Below are positions 8,651 through 18,211 of a DNA stretch of 45,565 bases, in pieces. Origin of the DNA: Bacteroidales bacterium. GTDB lineage: Bacteria > Bacteroidota > Bacteroidia > Bacteroidales > FEN-979. Where the stretch lies: positions 1 through 45,565 of the forward strand of contig JAUXWT010000101.1 in the NCBI GenBank assembly GCA_030681475.1. The letters run 5' to 3'. A program made the translations under genes and the position numbers. Numbering within the stretch: position 1 is the stretch's first letter; the number at the start of each line of letters is the position of its first letter. The notes beneath the pieces are model-generated. The model made no database searches and had not been told where the DNA came from. It worked only from the letters and a program-made list of their open reading frames with translations.

Positions 8651-8884
8651 ATAAAACTATTTCAGGTAGCTTCAGATTTTTTGAAAGGGAATTAACGTAA
8701 TTTTGCAAGGGGTTACAAGCCATTATTTAGCTTGTCATTTGTTTACAAATTAGGCGTGTACGATTTGAATACGTGTCAGTAAAGTTGACAGTATTTAGGC
8801 ACTACCCTCTAAAACATTAGTAAATACTACCTATCCAGAAGCCATGTTAGCCCCTCCAAGGGTAAAGACCTTTTCAGGAATTTT

Positions 8885-10532
8885 ATGACCAAGGATGAAC
8901 GGCCATGCATTGTTTTCGAACAGGGAAATTATGATCCTTCCACACTTGATTCAATATTCAAAATTGATACCTTAAGCAAATCGCCGATGATGATCGTTCT
9001 TTTCGGAGATACCATCCGTCCTTACCTGCCAACAGATACACTCACAAAATACCCGGCCTGGTATTCGGATTATCTGTATAACCCGCAAGGTCAGGCCATC
9101 GACTCGTCCCTCGTTTCACCGGATGGGATGCTACGCCGAAAAGACTATATCTATTACGGTACGCCTTTCGAAATCCTCGAACGGTATGAACTGGCCAGGT
9201 ATATCACGCCCTATGGCAACAATCTTAACCTTGGAAATGGATGGACTTGGGTATTCGATCTCACAGATTACGCTCCGTTATTGCACGATTCCGTGCACCT
9301 GACAGCAGGAAACTGGCAGGAACTGCTTGATATGAAGTTCAGGATGATCGACGGGGTACCACCCAGGGATGTCCTTGGTTTAAAAAATATTTATACCGGA
9401 ACACATGGCTATGCCAACGAATCCCAACATAACCTTCCTCCGGTCACAGTTAAGATAGATACAAATGTGCGCAACGCCCGCCTTAAAATGCGTATAACCG
9501 GTCACGGGTTTGGAGGCACCCTGAACTGTTCAGAGTTTTGCGCCCGAACCAATGAATTGAAAATCAATGGAAGCCATGCATTTAATCATCTTGTATGGCG
9601 GGATGATTGTGGACTCAATCCCCTTTATCCCCAGGGAGGAACATGGTTGTACGACCGGGCTGAATGGTGCCCGGGGGCAGAAGTACGGACCAAAAATTTT
9701 GAACTATCACACCTCGTTGTTCCGGGTGATTCAATGACCATAGATTACGATCTCCAGCCAGGCTATACCTGGAATGGCCAGGGTAGCTGGCCCTACTACG
9801 CCATTGAGTCGCAACTCATCACATACGGTAACCCAAACCTCAGGCTGGATGCGGCCAAATGGAGGCAAGGATGAGTTTCCTGGCAATGATGAAATGCATG
9901 CTTCCTTCATCATTCCACCAACTTATGAAAACCAGCTCGTATTCAAGTTCAAATCAATCCATATGGCCAATTCACTGTCGTGGATTTTAACCGACCAGGA
10001 TGGCAACTTGGTTTATCAGAATGGCCCTTTGGACTACAATACGGTCTATACAGATACATTCAACCTGTCGAAAGGCTGTTACAGGCTTATTCTCCGAAAC
10101 GCGGAAGGAGAAGGCCTCAACTACTGGGCGAATATGCCTCCTTATGGCAATGGAACGGCGGGATATGCACAACTTAAAACCATGTCGGGGCAAATGATCA
10201 AATCTTTCCAGGGGGATTTTGGCCGTGAGATCGCCCAAAGTTTCACCGTGGGGATGACTATTGATGTGCCGGAACTGTATCCTGGCGGCTATATCAACAT
10301 CTACCCGAATCCGACATCCGGCAGGTTCGAAATATCGCTTATCCATGATCACCCACAAGAGGTAACCGTCAGGGTTCACGATGCACTGGGAAACAGGGTT
10401 GACCATGGTGTTTTTTCTGTTTCAGGGCAATCAATACTTCCGATGGACATCACATCAAGCCCTGCAGGTATATACTTCGTAACTGTCATCACCGAAACCG
10501 GGACAACCATCAGGAAAATTGTGAAATATTAA
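8885..10532 (+). pseudogene. PNGase F-like T9SS-secreted peptide-N-glycosidase, 5'-truncated and frameshifted
   Basis: The frame 8885-9874 encodes the eight-stranded PNGase F jelly-roll region: GHGFGGTLNCSEFCARTN, GGTWLYDRAEWCPGAEV and IDYDLQPGYTW are typical of the family, which removes N-glycans from glycoproteins by cleaving the Asn-GlcNAc amide. The frame then stops, and the protein continues in another frame to 10532 with a beta-sandwich and a T9SS sorting domain (IYPNPTSGRF ... AGIYFVTVITETG). The frame change lies near 9840-9874. The start also lacks the signal peptide and N-terminal domain needed for a T9SS cargo, and an in-frame stop lies at 8810-8812. I infer a dead gene that lost its 5' end, perhaps through the adjacent element. 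A sequencing indel could explain the frameshift but not the missing N-terminus. Confidence 0.8.
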
Positions 10533-10568
10533 GTCGCGACAGCCTCTTTTTTTTAATAAAAATTTTCA

Positions 10569-10576
10569 TATGTTTG
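10569..10576 (+). promoter_or_regulatory. Possible -7 element for the beta-barrel gene
   Basis: TATGTTTG matches the Bacteroidota -7 consensus TAnnTTTG and lies 27 bases before the ATG at 10604. No clear TTG is found at the -33 position. Confidence 0.35.
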
Positions 10577-10603
10577 CAACCCCTAATTTAAAACTCATTC
10601 CAC

Positions 10604-11362
10604 ATGAAAAAGACGATCTCTGCCTTGATTATTGCCTTTCTATTTTCTTCTGTGTCACTTATGGCACAAAAACAATTGTACTTTGGGCTTGCAGGAACCG
10701 GCCTCAGTTCCATTGTCACCAACCAGAACAATTATGGACTCTGGTTTGAAATGGATTATAAAGTCACATTTGGAGGGTCTGGTAATGTGACCGCCGGGTT
10801 TGACTTTAACAAACATGCGGGACTCAAACTGGAGATCGGATTTGCCAAACTGGGTCAGAAATATGCTGATCATACAAAAGGTCCAAACGATTCGGTTTAC
10901 TCTGATTATACCAGAAACGTTAAACTTAACTACCTGCAGATCCCACTTTTGTTTAAATACAGGACGGGTGGTGAAGTCGTACGGTTCTATTTGATGGCCG
11001 GCCCACAGTTTAATTTTTTACTTTCTGCCACACAGCAGTATTTGAAGGATGATGAAATTTTCGATATAAAAGATTATAAACCGGAAAATTGGGATAAAAT
11101 GTCCATTCAAATCGGTCAGGAAAAGATAACAGAAAGATACAGTTCATTAGACATTATGGGCCGGCTTGATCTTGGTACAGATATCCAGGTTGCATCAAAC
11201 CTCTTTCTGAATGTTGGGTTGACCCTGGCCTATGGACTGCTTGACATCAATGGCGCCGACTGGCATATCAAGGATCATACCGGAAACTACAATCCATCTC
11301 ATAACATTTACGGCGGGCTGAATTTCGGGATCAACTATGTTTTACCGTTGGGTTCGAAATAA
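10604..11362 (+). CDS. Outer-membrane beta-barrel protein (PorT/OMP_b-brl-like)
   Basis: The 252-residue protein has a Sec signal peptide ending SVSLMAQ (about residue 22). It then shows alternating amphipathic strands typical of small Bacteroidota outer-membrane barrels: HAGLKLEIGFAKLGQKY, LNYLQIPLLFKYRTGG, RFYLMAGPQFNFLLSA, LFLNVGLTLAYGLLDI, and a closing NIYGGLNFGINYVL. Strand pairs fit an 8- to 10-strand porin-family barrel. The specific role is unknown; relatives are annotated PorT-like or 'outer membrane beta-barrel protein'. It is monocistronic, starting 71 bases after the broken PNGase gene and convergent with the acyl-CoA dehydrogenase (26-base gap). Confidence 0.8.
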   Translation: MKKTISALIIAFLFSSVSLMAQKQLYFGLAGTGLSSIVTNQNNYGLWFEMDYKVTFGGSGNVTAGFDFNKHAGLKLEIGFAKLGQKYADHTKGPNDSVYSDYTRNVKLNYLQIPLLFKYRTGGEVVRFYLMAGPQFNFLLSATQQYLKDDEIFDIKDYKPENWDKMSIQIGQEKITERYSSLDIMGRLDLGTDIQVASNLFLNVGLTLAYGLLDINGADWHIKDHTGNYNPSHNIYGGLNFGINYVLPLGSK

Positions 11363-11388
11363 ATATCCTTCGCCACGAAAACACAATT

Positions 11389-12936
11389 TTATTTTAAGAT
11401 AAACCACGAACTGCCATCATCGTAGTCATCAACGATTGCTGGAGTTGACTTAACGTTAAACGAGCCAAGCAACCCGGAGATCTCATGCCGTATCTCAATG
11501 ATCGCATTTTCCACAAGATCTTGTCTGAAGCCCTTGGACCCCAAAGCAATCAACATTTCAGCAGAAATGATTCTGCTGGTTATTTGACCCAGTTCAACCA
11601 ACTTCCTCTGTGGCAGTTGGTTGATCAAATCGAACTGCAATAATTCCTTAAACTCTTTCGCGGCATGTTCAGTATGCCTGTAATGGCTGAAAAAGTTGAA
11701 GAGATTGTGCTCCCTGACTTTTTTCATTCTTTTCACCAAACCCTCGGCAACCTGGGTATATAACATGTCATTTGATCCTTCAAAAATTTGAAACGGGCGG
11801 CTGTCAACGATTCCACGGCCACCGATGTGACTGAACCGGTAGGCCTTGGCTCCAGCAAGTTGAACAAGTGATTGAGCAGCTTCCTGCATGAGGTCTGTAA
11901 CGAAGCTTTTGATCGAATTGGCCACCATCCCGCTTGTTGATAAATCGTGTTCCAGACCAGCCTTGTGACTGCTATAGGCACACATGGCCGAAGCAATGGT
12001 GTATGATGCCTGGATCCGTGCAAGACGCTGCTGTACCTGATCGAACCGGATCAGCCTCTGCCCTCCCACCAATCTATGGCGGCAATGGTCAAACGCTTCA
12101 TCCATCATCCTTTGAATAAACCCAAGGGCCATACCCGGGAAATGAAGTCGGCTCCGGTGAAGCAGATCAAGTAAAAGATTAATGCCGGTGGTTTTTGGTA
12201 TCAGGCGATTTGATACAGGAACTGTGACATCTATCTTGTTCCTTCCGTAAGGGATCTGATGAAGGCCTAGGCTGTCGAAAAGCTCCTCTACAACGATATG
12301 CTGTCCGGGTTTGGCGACATCACAGATAAAGAAATCAATATCACGCTTCAGTTTGCCGCTTGCTGTTCTTTCACGGGCGGTAAGCAACCAGTAATTCGCT
12401 GCACCTGTGAGTCCTGCCCAATGTTTTGTTCCACGGATATGAAAACTTTCTCCCTGGCATGAAAACATCGTTTGCATGTTGAGCGCATCCGAGCCGAAGT
12501 CGGGCTCGGTGATCATCAGTCCGCCCATGTTCCGATTTGTCATAAACGCTTTGAAAACAGGTACTTTAACATCTTCTTTCGCGTATTTTGCCACAGGTTG
12601 AATAAAGAGCCCCGAATTTATCCCGAGTGTGAGGGAGAGTGCCAACGATTCATAAGAAGCAGCAGAAAGCATTGCCAGTATCTCATCAACCCGTCCTCCT
12701 CTTCCGCCATACTCCTGTGGAATACAGACTGAGAGAGGGTTTAGCGCCATGACATCCTGAAGAACGCCTGACGGGATACCCCGTGGCAGAAATGAACGGT
12801 CTGTCTGCCCCTGTTCTCCAAACACGATTTTCATGCGGTAAATCAATTCTGAAATAAATTCCGGGAAGGGCATCAATTCCGGCTTTCCTCGCGAATCAAT
12901 GAATTTCTCTGCAGATGAATTGTTTTCTTTGGTCAT
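11389..12936 (-). CDS. Acyl-CoA dehydrogenase family protein
   Basis: This FAD enzyme would introduce a trans-2 double bond into an acyl-CoA thioester. Visible marks are the N-terminal helical domain (about residues 25-130), the flavin loop MITEPDFGSDALNMQT, the beta domain with GTKHWAGLTGAANYW, and the C-terminal helices with the likely catalytic base Glu386 in FQIFEGSND (same position as the Glu of the QIYEGT motif in medium-chain enzymes). A roughly 100-residue C-terminal extension follows, giving 515 residues against about 380 for the common type. The substrate cannot be told. No electron-transfer flavoprotein gene lies nearby. It is probably transcribed alone; TAATTTTG (minus, 13056-13049) could be its -7 element. 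Confidence 0.9.
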   Translation of the reverse strand: MTKENNSSAEKFIDSRGKPELMPFPEFISELIYRMKIVFGEQGQTDRSFLPRGIPSGVLQDVMALNPLSVCIPQEYGGRGGRVDEILAMLSAASYESLALSLTLGINSGLFIQPVAKYAKEDVKVPVFKAFMTNRNMGGLMITEPDFGSDALNMQTMFSCQGESFHIRGTKHWAGLTGAANYWLLTARERTASGKLKRDIDFFICDVAKPGQHIVVEELFDSLGLHQIPYGRNKIDVTVPVSNRLIPKTTGINLLLDLLHRSRLHFPGMALGFIQRMMDEAFDHCRHRLVGGQRLIRFDQVQQRLARIQASYTIASAMCAYSSHKAGLEHDLSTSGMVANSIKSFVTDLMQEAAQSLVQLAGAKAYRFSHIGGRGIVDSRPFQIFEGSNDMLYTQVAEGLVKRMKKVREHNLFNFFSHYRHTEHAAKEFKELLQFDLINQLPQRKLVELGQITSRIISAEMLIALGSKGFRQDLVENAIIEIRHEISGLLGSFNVKSTPAIVDDYDDGSSWFILK

Positions 12937-13253
12937 TATCTGGTGGCCAATTATTTAGATCGCATGACCTTTATGGGTTTCATGGTTGGTAAATTCTGAA
13001 ACAATGATTCTTTGATTTTTGATTACGTTTCTGCGCTCAATCAAGTCACAAAATTAATAAACTTCTTTGAATGAATCACACGCTTGATCAATTCCGGTAA
13101 TTCCTTGTTGACCTTGTCTTCAAAATTGGCCATTGAATAAAATAACAAACAGGGCAATTGTTTTTTTTCTATTTTTACTCAATTGAAATATTCCTTATCA
13201 CCTGTCTGAATTATCATAATTTCACTTATATAACAGCTAAGCAGTAGGGTTCT
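12937..13253. other. Intergenic, no gene seen
   Basis: This divergent spacer separates the acyl-CoA dehydrogenase from the broken kinase. It is AT-rich, with no RNA gene or convincing ORF that I can support. It must hold the promoter of the acyl-CoA dehydrogenase and any promoter of the kinase run. Confidence 0.4.
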
Positions 13254-13346
13254 ATGTCTTTAAAAAACCAGTTTCTTATCATTTCCGGGATCCAATTCGG
13301 ATTGATATTCGGATGGGGGATTATGACAATTAACCTTTTGATATGA
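13254..13346 (+). pseudogene. N-terminal remnant of a membrane sensor kinase
   Basis: A 30-codon frame starts MSLKNQFLIISGIQFG and continues as a hydrophobic helix before a TGA. A Lys-flanked N-terminus followed by a membrane span is the usual start of a sensor kinase. Five bases downstream, the next frame begins in the middle of a PAS domain. I read the two as ends of one gene joined by a deletion near 13341. Confidence 0.35.
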
Positions 13347-13350
13347 AAAT

Positions 13351-14091
13351 ATGCAAGAACTTTTGGCTATTGACATAAAATCACAATTATACTTCTCAGA
13401 AGAGGATCGTGAAAGCAAAGAATTGGAAGATTTGCTCGAAGAAACTGCCGTTTTTCGTCTCCGGAAAAAAGATGGCTCAGAAATATGGGTCGAAGATCAT
13501 GGGCGACATGTGCTTGATCAGGAAGGGAATATTATTGACCATGAAGGGGTTTTGAGAGACGTGACCAGGCGCGTATTAATCGAAAGCGAAATTCGTAAGC
13601 TGAATGAATCACTGGAAGAGCGTGTAGCAGAACGGACCAAGCAACCCGAAACTATCAATAAGGAACTTGCATTTCATCTCCAGGAAATTGAACAATTGTC
13701 CCATGGAGTGAAAAGCAACGCCAGTATAACCGTTCATGAACTTCCAATGATATTCGGATATGCGACAGAATTGAGGCTATTGTTCCAAAACCTTATTGAT
13801 AATGGGATTAAATTCCAGAAAAAGGGACTACCTCCGGAGATAATAATTTCGGCCGAAAACATTGGAAAAGAATGGGTCTTTTCTGTTAAAGATAATGGAA
13901 TTGGCATCGATAAAAAAGGTCAAGAAAAAATCTTCATCTTTTTTAAACGGATGCACAACCGTGATGAATATAAGGGTTCAGGAATTGGTCTTTCTCATTG
14001 TAAAAAAATAGCTGAAGTACATGGGGGTAAACTTTGGGTGGAATCCACTAAAAACGAGGGAGCCACATTTAAATTTTCGATACCTGTTTAA
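13351..14091 (+). pseudogene. Degenerate histidine kinase lacking its phospho-acceptor domain
   Basis: The 246-residue frame begins mid-PAS (MQELLAIDIKSQLYFSEED ... GVLRDVTRR). A short coiled coil follows (LNESLEERVAERTKQ), then EIEQ, and only 12 residues later VHELP and an intact HATPase domain: N-box LLFQNLIDNGIKF, G1 DNGIGID, G2 GSGIGL. In the close paralogue at 18212-19384 the same two landmarks are 96 residues apart and enclose the H-box with His181. So about 84 residues, including the phosphorylated histidine and the dimerisation helices, are missing in frame. The N-terminal PAS half is also gone. It could bind ATP but not autophosphorylate in the normal way. It may be decaying, or it may be a retained decoy; the frame is otherwise intact. 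Confidence 0.75.
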
Positions 14092-14113
14092 TATGTTAGT
14101 TTGCAAATATAAA

Positions 14114-17100
14114 ATGGGACTCATGAAATTTACACTGACCCTGGTATTTCTTTGTCTTATTTATTTGATCCCCGGAAATTCATGGCTTAAAGCCCAAAGC
14201 TTTGGCCGGCTTAATCAAGACGATGGATTATCGCAAGGTTATATCAATGCAATTATACAAGATCAAACAGGGTTTTTGTGGTTTGGTACAGGCGACGGAC
14301 TTAACCGCTACGATGGGTACACTTTTAAAGTTTACTATCATGACCCAAACGATAGTTCATCTTTAAGCAATAATCAAATCACGGCCTTGGCCGTGGCGCC
14401 TGACAGTTGTATTTGGGCCGGTACTTGTAATGGGCTGAACAGGTATGATCCGAAAACCAATAAGTTCACGCGGTATAAATTACACTCCCCAAATTCGACG
14501 ATCGCAGTGAACCAATGCCTGTCAGTGGATCAGGAAGGATTAGTCTGGTTTTCGAATTTTGATGATCCTTATCTGATTTGCTTTGATCCGGTTTCCGAAA
14601 AAACCGAATTCTTCTCCCTCTATTTGGATACGAAGTTAATAAAAACAGTCAGTGAGACGAAACGGGGAACTCTAAAACTTTTCGCAACCTCCATTGTTAT
14701 CAATCACATGGGTTCTATTTGGATAGGAACCTCTCACGGAACCCTTCTTCATTTTGATAAAAAACATAAAAAGATAAGCTATACGATGCTTGTGGCTGAC
14801 AATGACCATGTTCTTTCCATTGTTGAACGCGACAGCCTTCATCTATATGTTGCTACAGGTAACCGGGGATGCTATATTGTAGATCACAAAAATAAAACTT
14901 CGACCCCTTTGTTAGAGCTCCATAATCCCTTGCTCAAGAATCTTCTTAATGGAATATACACATTGATCCTCGATGACAAAAACAACCTAATAATTGGCAC
15001 TAAACGAAAGGGATTATTTAGATTTGACCCGGGAAAGAAAATAGTAACTCAGGAGTTTTTCCCTTCACCTGCTGACAACAAAATAATTGAAAAAGGGGTA
15101 TATTCACTGTTTGTTGACAAAAGCGGAATCCTATGGTGCGGAACCAATGGTTACGGAATTTATTATTTATCCCCTTATCTGGACAAGTTTAAAACTATAG
15201 ACCAGAAGATACGTTTCAACAAAACCCAGCTCTTTGATAATGGCATCGAAATTAATGCGAATATTTCTCATGCTGGCGCCACCACATCCCTAAGTTTTCA
15301 AAGTATCAGGGGGATTTATGCAAATGATGATATGATCCTTGCGGGCGGGTATAATGGATTGGACAGGATTGATCGCAAAACCGGATCAATTACTAATATT
15401 GATCGGGAAATTATTCCATATGTTATTATACCGGACTATAATGAACCAGACAAGTTTGTTTGGATAGGTACCGAAAACTACTGGAAAACCTTATTCAGGA
15501 TGAATATCCAAACCAATCAGTTGATTATACAACCATTGGATTGCGATTATATTTTTTCAATTTACGCTGATAAAGATCACACCCTCTGGATCGGAACCAG
15601 TACCCAACTGATCAAATATAATATAAAAAGTGGCGCTGCCGAAAGATATAACCACGATCCATTTAATTCAACAAGTTTGCAGGCCGGCGCTGTGAAAACC
15701 ATTATCAGAGATCATGAGGGAATTTTGTGGATCGGTACCACGCTGGGGGGGGTATCATGTTTCGACGAAAGTGAAAAGCGATTTAAACGCTATCAGTATG
15801 AGGAAAATAATACCAACAGCCTGAATAACAACATGGTATTATGTATGCACGCCGATTCCGCCAACAGAATATGGATTGCTACAGGTGGTGGCGGGGTGAA
15901 TATGTTGGACTATGACCGGAAAAAAATTATCCATTTTACGACAAGCGATGGATTGCCAAATAATTTTATCTATGCCATTCTTGAAGATGACCAGAAAATG
16001 CTGTGGTTTAGTACCAATAACGGCATTTTCAAATTAAATCCTGAATCATTATCAGTTAAAATCTATTCGGCCGAAGACGGTTTACAGGGTAATGAGTTCA
16101 ATTCAGGATCATATTTCAAGGATAAACATGGTGAACTATTTTTCGGCGGTATTAATGGTTTTTCCAGTTTCAGGCCTGAGAAAGTAACAGACAACCCATA
16201 TAAACCAATGATCGTCCTTACTTCTGTTAAGGAGGTGAATGAAACGGTAACCTACAATCTCCCTTACCATGCCATTAAAGAGTTAACATTCGCTTACGAT
16301 AATAAAGTAATTACACTTGGTTTTTCAGCATTGAGTTTTGTTAAGCCATCTCAAAACGAATATGCCTACAAACTCACCGGTGCAGGCGACGAATGGATCA
16401 ACAACGGAAGAAACCGTGAAATATCGTTTCATTCCTTAAAACCGGGACGATATCAACTTGAAATAAAAGCCTCCAATAATGATGGGGTATGGTGTGACTC
16501 TTCGCTCCTCTTAACGCTTGTCATCACTCCGCCTTTCTGGAATACCTGGTGGTTTTATCTTTGTACTTTCCTGTTTGTCATTGCAGTTGTGCTATTGTAT
16601 ACCCGTTACAGAATGTATTCGATAAAACGATTTAACAGGTCACTCACCTTGCAGATACAGGCACGCACCTTAGAAATACTCCAGCAGAAACAAGAAATAG
16701 AGGGACAAAAGGAAACCCTTGAAGTGATTAATGCAGAACTCCAGATTGCAAAAGAAAATGCTGAACTTGCAAACCGCGCAAAGAGTGAATTCCTGACCAA
16801 TATCAGTCATGAAATCAGAACTCCGTTAAACGCGGTTATTGGATTCAGTGAAATTCTCCGAAGTGAGGTCGCAGAAGAAAAACAGAGAACCTATCTGGAT
16901 GCGATTAAAATAGCCGGGAACAGCTTGCTGCGACTGATAACTGATATCCTAGACCTATCAAAGATTGAATCAGGGAAATTTGAGGTCCAAAATCAAACCG
17001 TCAACCTGGTTAAAACCTTGAAGGAGGTTAGCGCCATTTTTAAGCAAAATGTTGAAGATAAAAACTTGCGGCTTCTTGTCGAAATCGAAAAGGATTTCCC

Positions 17101-18211
17101 ACAGCATGTTTTGATCGATGAGATAAGGATGCGCCAAATTTTACTGAATCTTATCGGTAACTCAGTGAAATTTACCAAACGGGGTTATATCAGATTAGGA
17201 TTAAAAAAAGGATTATGTAATAGTCACCATCCGAACAGGATCAACATCATTATCACTGTGGAAGACAGTGGCATTGGAATTCCCGAGAGTGAACTGGAAG
17301 GCATTTTTGAATCGTTCCATCAGAAATCCGGACAAAGCAACCGTGAATATGGCGGAACAGGACTCGGACTGGCCATCAGTAAAAAACTTGTAGAAATGAT
17401 GAACGGAAGAATCGTGGTGAAAAGCAGTCCCGGACTCGGAAGCATTTTTTCTCTGGAGTTTTTCGATATTTCATTACCTGTCAGGGATTCACTCTCGGAA
17501 GAACAACCTGAATTCGATTTCACACTTTATAAATTCTCCCCCCATCGGATTCTTATTGTCGGTGAAGATGAAACAACACGACTTCTTCTCTCAGATAGCC
17601 TGTCAAAAGTTGGACTCTTCAGTACAATTGCAGTATCGGCTCAGGAAGCGCTGAAGAAAATCAATGAAATACCGCCCGATCTCATTCTCATAGATCTCTT
17701 AGGCGAGGAGGGTGAAGGAATCGAATTTATAAACAAATTAAAAGAAAATCCTAAAACATCCGCAATTCCCATCATTGTTATGACCGCTGATACTTTTTTG
17801 AGCGCCGATATGATCATTCCATTTAATGCGATAATTTTTAAACCACTGGATTTCAACACCCTGATGATGGAGTTATCCCGCTTCATTCCAAATGAGGGTG
17901 ATCAAAAAAGTTCATGGTCGGCCAAACGCGAAATGGCCATAGATCCGGTTCTGGTCATCGACCCTGAATTGGCGGCTTATATTGACATTCAATTAGCGCC
18001 ACTGTTTGATCAGCTGGATCGTGCTCTGATCATTGAAAATGTGAAAAAGATCGCCTCTGTTTTACAGTCGTCCGGGAATAAATTTGACAGTACTTTACTC
18101 ATAAATTTAGGAGAAGAGCTTGACAGAAACGTGGCAGGATTCGATATTCTGAAGATAAAGGAAAATTTGGCAACGATCTCAGAAATGATCCTTACCAGTA
18201 AAAAGAAATAG
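14114..18211 (+). CDS. Propeller-type hybrid sensor histidine kinase with C-terminal receiver
   Basis: The architecture is that of Bacteroidota hybrid two-component systems. A signal peptide (MKFTLTLVFLCLIYLIPGNS) is followed by two seven-bladed periplasmic propellers built of Reg_prop repeats such as GFLWFGTGDGLNRYDGYTF, then a Y_Y_Y domain (EYAYKLTGAGDEWINNGRNR), a membrane span near residues 810-830, and a coiled coil. Next come HisKA with His in NISHEIRTPLN (about 899), HATPase (LLNLIGNSVKF, EDSGIGIP, GGTGLGL), and a receiver with Asp in LILIDLLGEEG. No AraC-type HTH follows, unlike classical HTCS; the last 100 residues are helical without an Hpt histidine motif. The start could be 14093, 14114 or 14123; the signal peptide favours the last two. 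The stop abuts the next start directly. Confidence 0.9.
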   Translation: MGLMKFTLTLVFLCLIYLIPGNSWLKAQSFGRLNQDDGLSQGYINAIIQDQTGFLWFGTGDGLNRYDGYTFKVYYHDPNDSSSLSNNQITALAVAPDSCIWAGTCNGLNRYDPKTNKFTRYKLHSPNSTIAVNQCLSVDQEGLVWFSNFDDPYLICFDPVSEKTEFFSLYLDTKLIKTVSETKRGTLKLFATSIVINHMGSIWIGTSHGTLLHFDKKHKKISYTMLVADNDHVLSIVERDSLHLYVATGNRGCYIVDHKNKTSTPLLELHNPLLKNLLNGIYTLILDDKNNLIIGTKRKGLFRFDPGKKIVTQEFFPSPADNKIIEKGVYSLFVDKSGILWCGTNGYGIYYLSPYLDKFKTIDQKIRFNKTQLFDNGIEINANISHAGATTSLSFQSIRGIYANDDMILAGGYNGLDRIDRKTGSITNIDREIIPYVIIPDYNEPDKFVWIGTENYWKTLFRMNIQTNQLIIQPLDCDYIFSIYADKDHTLWIGTSTQLIKYNIKSGAAERYNHDPFNSTSLQAGAVKTIIRDHEGILWIGTTLGGVSCFDESEKRFKRYQYEENNTNSLNNNMVLCMHADSANRIWIATGGGGVNMLDYDRKKIIHFTTSDGLPNNFIYAILEDDQKMLWFSTNNGIFKLNPESLSVKIYSAEDGLQGNEFNSGSYFKDKHGELFFGGINGFSSFRPEKVTDNPYKPMIVLTSVKEVNETVTYNLPYHAIKELTFAYDNKVITLGFSALSFVKPSQNEYAYKLTGAGDEWINNGRNREISFHSLKPGRYQLEIKASNNDGVWCDSSLLLTLVITPPFWNTWWFYLCTFLFVIAVVLLYTRYRMYSIKRFNRSLTLQIQARTLEILQQKQEIEGQKETLEVINAELQIAKENAELANRAKSEFLTNISHEIRTPLNAVIGFSEILRSEVAEEKQRTYLDAIKIAGNSLLRLITDILDLSKIESGKFEVQNQTVNLVKTLKEVSAIFKQNVEDKNLRLLVEIEKDFPQHVLIDEIRMRQILLNLIGNSVKFTKRGYIRLGLKKGLCNSHHPNRINIIITVEDSGIGIPESELEGIFESFHQKSGQSNREYGGTGLGLAISKKLVEMMNGRIVVKSSPGLGSIFSLEFFDISLPVRDSLSEEQPEFDFTLYKFSPHRILIVGEDETTRLLLSDSLSKVGLFSTIAVSAQEALKKINEIPPDLILIDLLGEEGEGIEFINKLKENPKTSAIPIIVMTADTFLSADMIIPFNAIIFKPLDFNTLMMELSRFIPNEGDQKSSWSAKREMAIDPVLVIDPELAAYIDIQLAPLFDQLDRALIIENVKKIASVLQSSGNKFDSTLLINLGEELDRNVAGFDILKIKENLATISEMILTSKKK

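Larger units (their letters stand above)
8375..8884. other. AT-rich boundary between phage block and truncated PNGase gene
   Basis: I see no gene in these 510 bases. The stretch contains degenerate 10-bp-phased repeats (8461-8510), a GC-rich dyad CCCCAGGGGTCCCC (within 8531-8551), a small hairpin (8625-8646), the 10-mer GTAATTTTGC (8697-8706), and an inverted pair ACAAGC/GCTTGT around a 9-base centre (8715-8735). These are the sorts of elements found at attachment sites, but none is proven. Confidence 0.4.

Noticed and set aside
10533-10556. GTCGCGAC palindrome followed by T8 as a terminator
   Set aside because: The palindrome has no loop and the T-run starts six bases away, so it is not a convincing hairpin terminator.
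14021-14092. Earlier ATG for the hybrid kinase
   Set aside because: It overlaps the end of the truncated kinase frame and would place 30 odd residues before a normal signal peptide.
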